From the NCBI GenBank assembly GCA_937912125.1, contig CALDOK010000103.1, forward strand, positions 1-33,511: 33,511 bases of DNA, given 5' to 3'. This DNA comes from an uncultured Pseudomonadota bacterium (lineage in GTDB: Bacteria; Myxococcota_A; UBA796; JAFGLY01). Shown here one piece after another: positions 26,971 through 33,511 of the stretch (positions are counted from its first letter, which is position 1; the number at the start of each line of letters is the position of its first letter). Under the pieces are notes generated by a model that saw only the letters and a program-made list of their open reading frames with translations, was not told the origin of the DNA and ran no database searches. The position numbers were made by a program, and so were the translations under genes.

Positions 26971-27254
26971 CAGGGTCCTCCGAGGATGATGAAGACCGGC
27001 AGCCTATCCCAGGGGGAGGCCCCAATCGAGGATGTCATTCCAGCGATGGGGCCCAATTTAGCGGGCTTGGGGCCCAGGCGCTCCGCGGCCGCGGACCCGG
27101 GCCCGGGCCAGACAGGCCGATCATGTGACGACGGGTACCGGAACGTGGGCTCTGCTGGTGGCAGGGTGGACCAGGTTGTGAGCCCGGTCACCCTCTCGAG
27201 GCTGCGCCCGGCGTGCTACATGGGGTGCATCCGCACATCCCGGGAGTCGTGGCG
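26971..27254. promoter_or_regulatory. Divergent promoter region with an interrupted inverted repeat
   Basis: 284 bp between the divergent flavodiiron and MFS genes, so at least two promoters should lie here. GGCCCC-A-ATCG (27018-27028) pairs with CGAT-GGGGCC (27044-27053), a 10-bp inverted repeat with one bulged A around a 15-base centre, 48 bp before the flavodiiron start. It may be an operator or a leader hairpin. AAATT (minus strand, next to it at about 27055) is the most AT-rich point. I could not define -35/-10 boxes. Confidence 0.35.
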
Positions 27255-29171
27255 ATGAGCCCCTTCTTGCGCCCTTTCCTGCAGCTCTTCGGGCTGCTCG
27301 CCGTCCTGCTCGTCACCAGCGGTCTGCCCTCGAGCGCCCTGGCCCAGGACGATGCCCCCTCGTTCGCCAAGCCCGTGGTCTCCGCTGATGTGGATCCTGC
27401 CGGCGTCGATCCGGTCCAGGCCGAGCCCGCTGCTGGGGAGCCAACGTCCGCGCCCGACGCGGCTCCAGCGCCCGACGCGGCCCCTGCGCCGGCCGGCGCC
27501 GCCGCTGCTGACGGTTCCACCCCGAGGCCGGACAGTGACCCGGCGGCCTCCGAGCCAGCACAGCCTCCGGCCGCTCCCGTTGCCGACGTGGCCGCTGGGT
27601 CCGGCGCGCCAGCAGCCCATGGCGCCAGCGCGGACGCCGAAGAAGGTGAGCAGGACAGCGCCATGGTGGCCTGGGGCAAGAAGTCCGCTCCCATCGCCAT
27701 CCTGCTCATCGTGGTGGCCTTCGTCATCATGCGGCTGCCCAAGGTCGAGGGTGTGAACCACAGCAAGGCCTTCAAGGTCCGCCGTGTGATGAACTGGCTG
27801 CCCCTGGGGCTCACCTACGCCTTCCTGTACATGGGCCGCTACAACCTCAAGGTCTCGAAGCATGCCTTCGAGGAGATCGCGGGCTCCGATGGCTCGGCCC
27901 TGATGGGCAACGCCGACTTCGCCACCATCTTCGGCGTGGGCACCGTGGTCTACGGCTTCGCGTTCCTGATCAACGGGCCGCTCACCGACCGCATCGGCGG
28001 CAAGAAGGCCATCCTCATCGGCGCTGGCGGCGCGCTGCTGGCCAACCTCGCCATGGGCCTGGGCGCCGTCTCCCTGCTGCACCATGGCCTGTTCTACGAC
28101 CAGCTGGCCGCCAACTTCGTGGTCATCTACTCGGTGCTGTACGCCGTCAACATGTACTTCCAGAGCTTCGGCGCGGTCAGCATCGTCAAGGTCAACGCTC
28201 CCTGGTTCCACGTGCGGGAGCGCGGCGTCTTCGGCGCCATCTTCGGCATCCTCATCAGCCTGGGCGTCTACTTCGCCTTCGACTGGTCCAAGTTCATCCT
28301 CGACGGCTTCGCCACCGAGCTGGACTCCCACGCTGGGCTGCCCTGGGTCTTCTTCATCCCCACGATCATCCTGGCGGCTTTCTGGGTGGCCGACTTCTTC
28401 ATGGTCAAGGACACGCCGGGCGATGCCGGGCTGCTGGACTTCCACACCGGCGACGCCACCGCGGGCGACGACTCGCCGCGCCTGCCGGTGCTGGACGTCT
28501 TCAAGCTGATGCTGCGCAACCCCATCATCATGACCATCGCCCTGGTGGAGTTCTGCTCCGGCTTCCTGCGCCAGTCCATCATGCAGTGGTTCCGCACCTA
28601 CGCGAAGCAGACCGACGAGATCCTCCACCTGACCGACAGCTTCGTCTACGACAACTGGGGCCTGCTGCTGTGCTGCGCCGGGATCCTGGGCGGCGTGGTG
28701 GCCGGTGTGCTCTCCGACCACTTCTTCCAGTCCCGCCGCGGCCCCGTGGCCTGCCTGCTCTACGCCTTCATGGCCGCCAGCGGCATCGTGCTGATCTTCA
28801 CCTACGACACCGCCGCGGTGGGCTGGATGGTCGTAGCCATGTCCATGGCCGTCATCGGCGTGCACGGGATGTTGTCGGGTACGGCCAGCATGGACTTCGG
28901 CGGCGCCAAGAACGTGGGGGTGGCCGTCGGCATCATCGACGGCTTTGTCTACCTGGGCACGGCGGTGATGTCTTTCACCTACGCGGCCATCCTGCCCGGC
29001 GAAGAGCTCAATGCCGCCGGCGAGCTGGTGGGTGATGCCGCCGAGCCCTCGAACTGGGTGGCCTGGCCCATCTCCATGGTGCCCCTGGCCCTGGTGGGTA
29101 CCTTCCTGGCCTACCGGCTGTGGAACGCCAAGCCCAAGGGTTCCAAGGGTAAGGCTCCCGCGGGCCACTGA
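27255..29171 (+). CDS. OPA-type MFS transporter with N-terminal signal-like and Ala/Pro-rich extension
   Basis: A 638-residue protein in two parts. Residues 1 to about 31 look like a cleavable signal peptide ('LLAVLLVTSGLPSSALAQ'); residues 32-135 are a low-complexity Ala/Pro/Asp linker partly built from an 18-bp tandem duplication (27450-27485). From about 138 on it is a 12-helix MFS protein. 'YAFLYMGRYNLKVSKHAFEEI' and 'INGPLTDRIGGKKAILIGAGG' resemble the organophosphate:phosphate antiporter family (GlpT/UhpT/UhpC), which exchanges sugar or glycerol phosphates for phosphate. Ordinary members lack such an extension. The substrate is unknown. ATG 27255 has GGGAG 8 bases upstream. A hairpin follows the gene. 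Confidence 0.82.
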   Translation: MSPFLRPFLQLFGLLAVLLVTSGLPSSALAQDDAPSFAKPVVSADVDPAGVDPVQAEPAAGEPTSAPDAAPAPDAAPAPAGAAAADGSTPRPDSDPAASEPAQPPAAPVADVAAGSGAPAAHGASADAEEGEQDSAMVAWGKKSAPIAILLIVVAFVIMRLPKVEGVNHSKAFKVRRVMNWLPLGLTYAFLYMGRYNLKVSKHAFEEIAGSDGSALMGNADFATIFGVGTVVYGFAFLINGPLTDRIGGKKAILIGAGGALLANLAMGLGAVSLLHHGLFYDQLAANFVVIYSVLYAVNMYFQSFGAVSIVKVNAPWFHVRERGVFGAIFGILISLGVYFAFDWSKFILDGFATELDSHAGLPWVFFIPTIILAAFWVADFFMVKDTPGDAGLLDFHTGDATAGDDSPRLPVLDVFKLMLRNPIIMTIALVEFCSGFLRQSIMQWFRTYAKQTDEILHLTDSFVYDNWGLLLCCAGILGGVVAGVLSDHFFQSRRGPVACLLYAFMAASGIVLIFTYDTAAVGWMVVAMSMAVIGVHGMLSGTASMDFGGAKNVGVAVGIIDGFVYLGTAVMSFTYAAILPGEELNAAGELVGDAAEPSNWVAWPISMVPLALVGTFLAYRLWNAKPKGSKGKAPAGH

Positions 29172-29191
29172 CCTTCGGCCACCTACCGGCA

Positions 29192-29223
29192 GCCCCCCGG
29201 CGCGCTATCGCGCCGTCGGGGGC
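29192..29223. terminator. Hairpin between convergent genes, probable bidirectional terminator
   Basis: GGCGCG (29199-29204) pairs with CGCGCC (29209-29214) around a CTAT loop. GCCCCC (29192-29197) pairs with GGGGGC (29218-29223) below a small bulge. It stands 20 bp after the MFS stop, and the stop codon of the opposing NmrA-like gene (29207..29205) lies in the loop. There is no T-run, common in GC-rich genomes, so the function is inferred from strength and position. Confidence 0.5.
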
Positions 29224-30212
29224 CCCTCAGGCAGCTGGTCCAGGGGCATGACGCCGGGCTCGTAGGCGGTGGCCTGGGGCCCTCGGTGTTGCATCAGCGG
29301 GTAGATCTCGAGGATGTCCTCGGGGCGGGGCGGCGCCGCCAGGGCAGCCTCCAGGGCCACCTGATAGGGCTGCGGGGCCCAGCCGAAGGCCGCCGTGAAG
29401 CTGCCTGCTGGCACGCTGAGATCCTGGTTGGCGTGGACCTCGAGCTCCCGCAGACGGGTGGCCCAGCGGGGCTGGAGCCGCCCTAGCAGCGGCAGGCCGG
29501 CGCCCCTGAGCATGGCCGGCGCCTGGGCCGGCGACGCGCCGAGCGCCCCGGCGGCCTGCAGGGCGCGCTCGAGCGCCTCACGGTAGCCGAGCGACTCGTC
29601 CCCTCCCACGTCGATGCTGCGATCGCGCAGGGCGGGGAGGTCCAGGCTGGCCACGGCGGCCAGGGCCAGGTCGGCCACGCCGATGGGTGAGACGGGGTTG
29701 TCCCCCTTGCCCAGCATTGGCACCCAGCCATTCTCGGCACCGTAGCGGGCGGCCAGGGCGAAGGTGGTGGCGAACAGGGACGGCCTGAGGATGACGTGCT
29801 CGAGCCCCGAGGCTCGCAGGGAGTCCTCGGCGTCGGCCCTGGCGCGATGGGCCGGGGAGCCGTGGAAGCGCTCCGCGCCCAGGCAGGAGACGAACACCAC
29901 CCGCTGGACGCCCGCGGTGCGAGCGGCCCGCCACAGGGCGTGGTGGCCCGCGCGGGTGACGTTGTCATGGTGGCTGCGGCGGCCCTCGGTGCGCAGCCCG
30001 GCGCACGCGATGACGTGGCGCACCCCGGCGCATGCCCGGCGCAGGGTGTCGGGCTCGCGCAGGTCGCCGAAGAAGTAGTCCGCGCCGGTGTCGTTGAGCC
30101 AGAAGTAGGCGCTGCCTTGACGTACCAGGCAGCGGACGGGCGCTCCGGCAGCACGCAGGCCGCGCACGACCTGGGACCCGAGATCTCCTGTGGCGCCGAT
30201 GACGAGGACCAT
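29205..30212 (-). CDS. NmrA-like / atypical short-chain dehydrogenase family protein
   Basis: A 335-residue protein beginning 'MVLVIGATGDLGSQVVRGLRAAG', a Rossmann fold with the G-x-T-G-x-x-G nucleotide motif, followed by 'GAPVRCLVR' and 'GDLREPDTLRRACAGVRHVI', typical of NmrA/NAD(P)-binding atypical SDR proteins. 'VQRVVFVSCLGAE' replaces the usual catalytic Tyr-x3-Lys region, so it may be a sensor or a reductase with an unusual site. The last 90 residues match nothing I recognise; ubiquinone-biosynthesis-related and NDUFA9-like proteins share this layout. AGGAG stands 7 bases before ATG 30212. It is divergent from the FIST gene. Confidence 0.78.
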   Translation of the reverse strand: MVLVIGATGDLGSQVVRGLRAAGAPVRCLVRQGSAYFWLNDTGADYFFGDLREPDTLRRACAGVRHVIACAGLRTEGRRSHHDNVTRAGHHALWRAARTAGVQRVVFVSCLGAERFHGSPAHRARADAEDSLRASGLEHVILRPSLFATTFALAARYGAENGWVPMLGKGDNPVSPIGVADLALAAVASLDLPALRDRSIDVGGDESLGYREALERALQAAGALGASPAQAPAMLRGAGLPLLGRLQPRWATRLRELEVHANQDLSVPAGSFTAAFGWAPQPYQVALEAALAAPPRPEDILEIYPLMQHRGPQATAYEPGVMPLDQLPEGPPTAR

Positions 30213-30363
30213 TCCGCTCTCCTGTCCTGGGGACCTGCCCAGTATTCCACCGCGTCCGCGCGGGGCAACACACGGATGGACGGGTGGTGGTCCTCACAGC
30301 CCCGGGCGCCTCCTCGGCTCGTCGCCGCGTTACGGAGCAAGGGACCATCCCCCAGGAGTCCTC

Positions 30364-31521
30364 GTGCGCGTTGGTGTAGGACTATCCACCAAGCCGCAGT
30401 CCGTGGCGGCTGTCACCGAGGCCGTCGGTCGGGCCACGGTGGCTGCGGGTGTGGGCAAGGCCGACGCCGTGTTGGTGTGGATCACCCACCACCACGCCGA
30501 CGCCCTGGACGCCATGCTGGCGCGGCTCAAGGAGGGGCTGGGGATCAAGCGCATCGTGGGCGGCGTGGTACCCGGCGTGATCGCAGAGGACCGCGAGGTC
30601 TTCGATGCCCCGGGCGTAGCGGCCATGGCCTTCAGCGACCCCACCCCTGGTCGCTTCACCTCACTGCTCATCCGGGATCTGAGTGAGCGCAACCAGGCTG
30701 CCGCCCAAGCCCTGGCCACCGTAGCCAGGCCGGGGGATCTGTCGGTGGCCATGATCAGCACCTCCGGCTTCCAGCCCAAGGTCTTCGAGGCCGTCATGGC
30801 CCGCAGCGCCGGTGCGGGCGCCATCACAGGCGGGGGAGCGGTGAACCTCCAGGGGCCAGACTGGGTGTTCAGCGAGTGGGGCTCCCACGGTGACGCGCTG
30901 GCAGCCTTGGTGATCCGCGAGTGCGACCCCACCGCCGGCGTGGCGCACTCCTGCCGGGCCATCTCGCCCGTGGGCAGGGTCACGGGCGCCAACGGCCGCC
31001 TGCTCACCAGCATCGCCGGCCGCCCGGCCGCGAAGATCCTCCACCGGGTGGTGAAGCAGGCTCGGCTGGACGATGCAGATCTGGGCCGGCGAGTGCTGGT
31101 GGCCAAGGTCCTGGGCCAGGGCCCTCTGGCCGTCGCCCGGGGTGAGTTCGTGGTGCGGCCACTGCTGGGGGTCGAGGACCGGGTGGGGGCGCTGTATCTG
31201 GGGGGCGAGCTCGAAGAGGGTGATCGCATCTGCTTCGTGCTCAGGGATCTCGACCACGCTCGGCTGGACCTCAACGCCATGGCCATGGAGCTGGCTTGCT
31301 CCAGCGCTGCCCCTGGGGCCCCGAGCTTCCAGCTGGTGGTCAACTGCAGCGGCCGCGGACCGGCATTCCAGGGAATCCCAGAGCACGACGCGGTAGTGCT
31401 GAAGGCCATGCTGCCGCCGGCACCCATGGCGGGCTTCTTCAGTGGCCTCGAGCTGGCTCCCGAGCCCGTAGGGCCGGCCACCGTGCACCTGTTCAGCTGC
31501 GTGGTGGCGATGGGGTGGTAG
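30364..31521 (+). CDS. FIST-domain protein (FIST N and C)
   Basis: A 385-residue protein. The start 'MRVGVGLSTKPQSVAAVTEAV' and 'ADAVLVWITHHHADALDAMLARL', then 'IVGGVVPGVIAEDREVFDAPGVAAMAFSD', follow the FIST N-domain pattern; the second half with 'NGRLLTSIAGRPAAKIL' and 'FQLVVNCSGRGPAFQGIPEHDAVVLKAML' fits FIST_C. These domains are thought to sense small ligands such as amino acids and are often joined to signalling modules. No output domain is present here, so a partner would be needed. The GTG start is chosen because AGGAG stands 5 bases upstream; the open frame before it overlaps the divergent promoter. No signal peptide. Confidence 0.85.
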   Translation: MRVGVGLSTKPQSVAAVTEAVGRATVAAGVGKADAVLVWITHHHADALDAMLARLKEGLGIKRIVGGVVPGVIAEDREVFDAPGVAAMAFSDPTPGRFTSLLIRDLSERNQAAAQALATVARPGDLSVAMISTSGFQPKVFEAVMARSAGAGAITGGGAVNLQGPDWVFSEWGSHGDALAALVIRECDPTAGVAHSCRAISPVGRVTGANGRLLTSIAGRPAAKILHRVVKQARLDDADLGRRVLVAKVLGQGPLAVARGEFVVRPLLGVEDRVGALYLGGELEEGDRICFVLRDLDHARLDLNAMAMELACSSAAPGAPSFQLVVNCSGRGPAFQGIPEHDAVVLKAMLPPAPMAGFFSGLELAPEPVGPATVHLFSCVVAMGW

Positions 31522-31533
31522 CGCCTCTGTGGG

Positions 31534-32616
31534 CTATGGCAGCTCGTCGAGCTCCATCACGTACACGCGCTTGAAGTCGCGACGGTCGTCGCCCTCGAGG
31601 CCCTGGGCGCTCACCGCCAGGTAGATGCGCCCGTCGGTGCCGGTGGTCAGATCCAGGTCGCCGTTGCCCACGGTGCCGGTGGGCAGCGGCTTGGCGCCGC
31701 TGGGCTGGGCGACCGGGGCTGCGTAGATGGGGTCGTAGCGCGTCTCGTCGTCGAGCACGTAGATCAGGTGCTTGCTGTCTGGAGTCCAGGCAGGACCGTC
31801 GCTGTCCATGACCACCCGCTCGGCCACCACGCGCGGGGTGCCGCCGAGGGGCAGGACGTAGAGATCGAAGCGGGAAGGATCCCGGTGGTTCGAGTAGAAC
31901 GCGATCTGCTTGCCATCGGGGGAGAAGGCCGGCCGGGTCTGGGTGTGGCCCCATGTGGTGAGCGGGCTGGGCTTGGGGTTGGCCAGGTCCCCGATGAGGT
32001 AGAGGTTGTCGCCGTCGTCGTTGTGGCCGACATAGGCGAGCTTCTTGGAGTCCGGCGACCAGGCGATGTAGAGCTCGGCCGAGGTGGGGGCGTCGGTGAG
32101 CTGCTTGGGGGCTTGCTCGACGGCGTTGGTGTCGAGCAGGTAGATGTCGCCCTGGCCAGTGCGGGCGCTGGTGAAGGCGATCCAGCGCCCATCAGGGCTC
32201 CACTTGGGGCCGCCGTCGGCCCCGGGGCTGCTGACCACGGGGCTCTGGTCGATGTAGAGATTGTAGTCGCGATCCGGGCCGGAGGCCGCGTAGACGAAGC
32301 TGTTGATGTGGGCCGGTGCCCAGCTCAGCTCGTGCACCACCATGTCGGTGCTGGCGGTGGCGAAGCCCGCGGTGATGGCGCTGGCCCCGCGGGTCATGGG
32401 GCGCACCGGGTTGGGCTGTCCCTGGCCGGGCACCAAGATGAACTGCTCGATGGCCTTGCGGTCATGGAAGTTGACCTCGTAGGCCAGGCGCGAGCCGTCC
32501 GGCGACCAGCGTGGGCTCTGGCAGTTGGCCTCGTAGTCTGGGCTGATGGGCCGGGCCTTGGCCAGGGCGAGGGATGGCACAAGCAGGGCGGTGAGGAGCA
32601 TGGTGGTGCGAGTCAT
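31534..32616 (-). CDS. Secreted TolB-like beta-propeller protein (PD40 repeats)
   Basis: A 360-residue protein with a signal peptide ('TMLLTALLVPSLALAKA'). At least five PD40/TolB-type repeats are visible: 'PRWSPDGSRLAYEV', 'PKWSPDGRWIAFTS', 'IAWSPDSKKLAYVG', 'PAFSPDGKQIAFYS' and 'PAWTPDSKHLIYV'. These form a six-bladed beta-propeller in the periplasm, usually for protein binding. It is not TolB itself: the TolB N-terminal domain is missing and no tol-pal genes are near. The next gene upstream ends 18 bp before the start, so the two are likely one operon. The function of this propeller is unknown. Confidence 0.82.
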   Translation of the reverse strand: MTRTTMLLTALLVPSLALAKARPISPDYEANCQSPRWSPDGSRLAYEVNFHDRKAIEQFILVPGQGQPNPVRPMTRGASAITAGFATASTDMVVHELSWAPAHINSFVYAASGPDRDYNLYIDQSPVVSSPGADGGPKWSPDGRWIAFTSARTGQGDIYLLDTNAVEQAPKQLTDAPTSAELYIAWSPDSKKLAYVGHNDDGDNLYLIGDLANPKPSPLTTWGHTQTRPAFSPDGKQIAFYSNHRDPSRFDLYVLPLGGTPRVVAERVVMDSDGPAWTPDSKHLIYVLDDETRYDPIYAAPVAQPSGAKPLPTGTVGNGDLDLTTGTDGRIYLAVSAQGLEGDDRRDFKRVYVMELDELP

Positions 32617-32634
32617 GGCGGGTCCCGATGGCTC

Positions 32635-33511
32635 CTAGAGCGCGATGGAGATGTTGGTGAGGATGCGCACGCCAGTGGCGTGGAACGATCCGTCTTGGAC
32701 GTCGATGGTCACGGCTTGATCCGTGCCGGGGTAGGCGGCCTGGGAGGCGCTGGACACCTTGCCGAACGCCTGGTCCAGGCCCACGCGGACCCCTACGCCC
32801 AGGGCGTTGGTGCGGCCGCCCTCGCGGAAGTCCACGCCCAGGTCCAGGGCGACGACGTGCAGCTTGGCGGTGCCGTAGAAGCGGTCCGTGACCTGGGGAT
32901 CGTCGATCTCTGGCTGGCAGCTGAGGCCTTCGCGGGCGTCGCGGCAGTCGAAAGCCACGCCAGGGAGCAGGCCGTAGCGGTAGCCCAGGAAGGGCCGGAA
33001 GGCGAGGGGGCCCCCGAGCAGCAACTCGGTGCCCAGACGCAGGCCGCCACCGAAGGCGGCGAGGTTGCTGCTGGGCTCGTACCCGTCGACCTCGTAGCTG
33101 CGGAAGGACTTGTCGATGGTGGCTCCCAGCAGCAGCCGACCGAGGGGCTGAGTGAGGGAGAGATGGGCTTCGATGGACGGGTGCATGTTCGAGACACGCT
33201 GACCCAGCAACACCCCAAAGCCTCCGCCCAGTTCCAGGCGCATCACCTGTAGTGCGGCCATGCCTCGAGAGCCGAGCGCCGAGACGGGCAGCTGCAGGGT
33301 GGTCTGGTCGCCGGCTCGGATGGTCAGCTCGTGGCCGTTGATCAGGTAGCTGCCGGCGGGCAGCCAGATCACCAGGGGTAGCCTGGATGTCTCGGTGAGC
33401 TCGAGGGTCTTGCGGGCGATGAAGCGCTTGAGTTCGGGATCGAACAGGGTGCTGGTGAGCTCGAGCTGCAGCCGCGAGCTGATCCCGTTCTGGGGGCCGA
33501 TGACGTCGACG
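32635..33511 (-). CDS. Partial protein with a possible outer-membrane beta-barrel C-terminal part
   Basis: The frame is open to the right edge, so the N terminus lies outside the window; 291 residues are visible. The first part contains 'LPLVIWLPAGSYLINGHELTIRAGDQTTLQLP', similar to beta-sandwich domains with a 'P.G.Y.v' turn. From about residue 100 of the visible part, alternating hydrophobic and polar stretches rich in Gly and aromatics ('LAAFGGGLRLGTELLLGGPLAFRPFLGYRYGL') suggest a beta-barrel of the outer membrane. A pair of Cys ('FDCRDAREGLSCQ') may form a disulfide. I recognise no family. It ends 18 bp before the propeller gene, which suggests joint expression. Confidence 0.7.
   Translation of the reverse strand, partial: VDVIGPQNGISSRLQLELTSTLFDPELKRFIARKTLELTETSRLPLVIWLPAGSYLINGHELTIRAGDQTTLQLPVSALGSRGMAALQVMRLELGGGFGVLLGQRVSNMHPSIEAHLSLTQPLGRLLLGATIDKSFRSYEVDGYEPSSNLAAFGGGLRLGTELLLGGPLAFRPFLGYRYGLLPGVAFDCRDAREGLSCQPEIDDPQVTDRFYGTAKLHVVALDLGVDFREGGRTNALGVGVRVGLDQAFGKVSSASQAAYPGTDQAVTIDVQDGSFHATGVRILTNISIAL

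Noticed and set aside
26970-27191. Short minus-strand open frame in the divergent promoter region
   Set aside because: Pro-rich, no motif, no ribosome site, and it occupies the space needed for two promoters.

Overview
The window is high-GC (roughly two thirds G+C), gene-dense bacterial chromosome. Several traits point to the Myxococcota or a related lineage of the former Deltaproteobacteria: an Asp-rich MopE-like lipoprotein with a long Ala-Asp repeat, a redox lipoprotein with an in-frame UGA at its active site, and an alternative complex III operon joined to caa3 and cbb3 oxidase genes. This placement is inference; no rRNA or marker gene is present.

Layout. The left end (1-3212) holds a putative selenocysteine-containing redoxin lipoprotein (minus), an Asp-rich lipoprotein (minus), a DUF3179 protein (plus) and a ferritin-like diiron protein (minus). 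The centre (3300-25121) is a 22-kb run of 20 minus-strand genes, read right to left: actA-B-C-D-E-F, a small membrane protein, a SCO copper chaperone, and coxB-A-C-D (an A2-type caa3 oxidase). After a 279-bp gap come ccoNO (a subunit I/II fusion), ccoQ, ccoP, ccoG, ccoH, a DsbD_2/TauE-like membrane protein, ccoI and ccoS. Most junctions overlap by 4 bp (ATGA or GTGA), which suggests translational coupling. Just upstream on the same strand lie a flavodiiron protein and a desulfoferrodoxin (25385-26970). The right end has an organophosphate-antiporter-type MFS protein with an extra N-terminal secretion-like domain (plus), an NmrA-like dehydrogenase (minus), a FIST-domain protein (plus), a TolB-like beta-propeller (minus) and a gene cut by the window edge (minus).

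How the genes fit together. Alternative complex III (ActA-F) oxidises quinol. It should pass electrons through haem c domains to the caa3 oxidase, whose subunit II carries its own cytochrome c domain. The cbb3 oxidase offers a high-affinity route at low oxygen. SCO serves the CuA site; CcoI, CcoG, CcoH, CcoS and the TauE-like protein serve copper insertion and assembly of cbb3. Desulfoferrodoxin and the flavodiiron protein remove superoxide and oxygen (or NO), so the locus looks like an oxygen-handling module for a lifestyle with changing oxygen.

The most notable signal is at 52-573. A TGA interrupts a thioredoxin-fold lipoprotein at the position of the nucleophilic cysteine of a C-x-x-C motif. 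It is followed at once by a perfect 6-bp hairpin with a G in the loop, as expected of a bacterial SECIS element. No tRNA, rRNA, CRISPR array, transposase or phage gene was seen.
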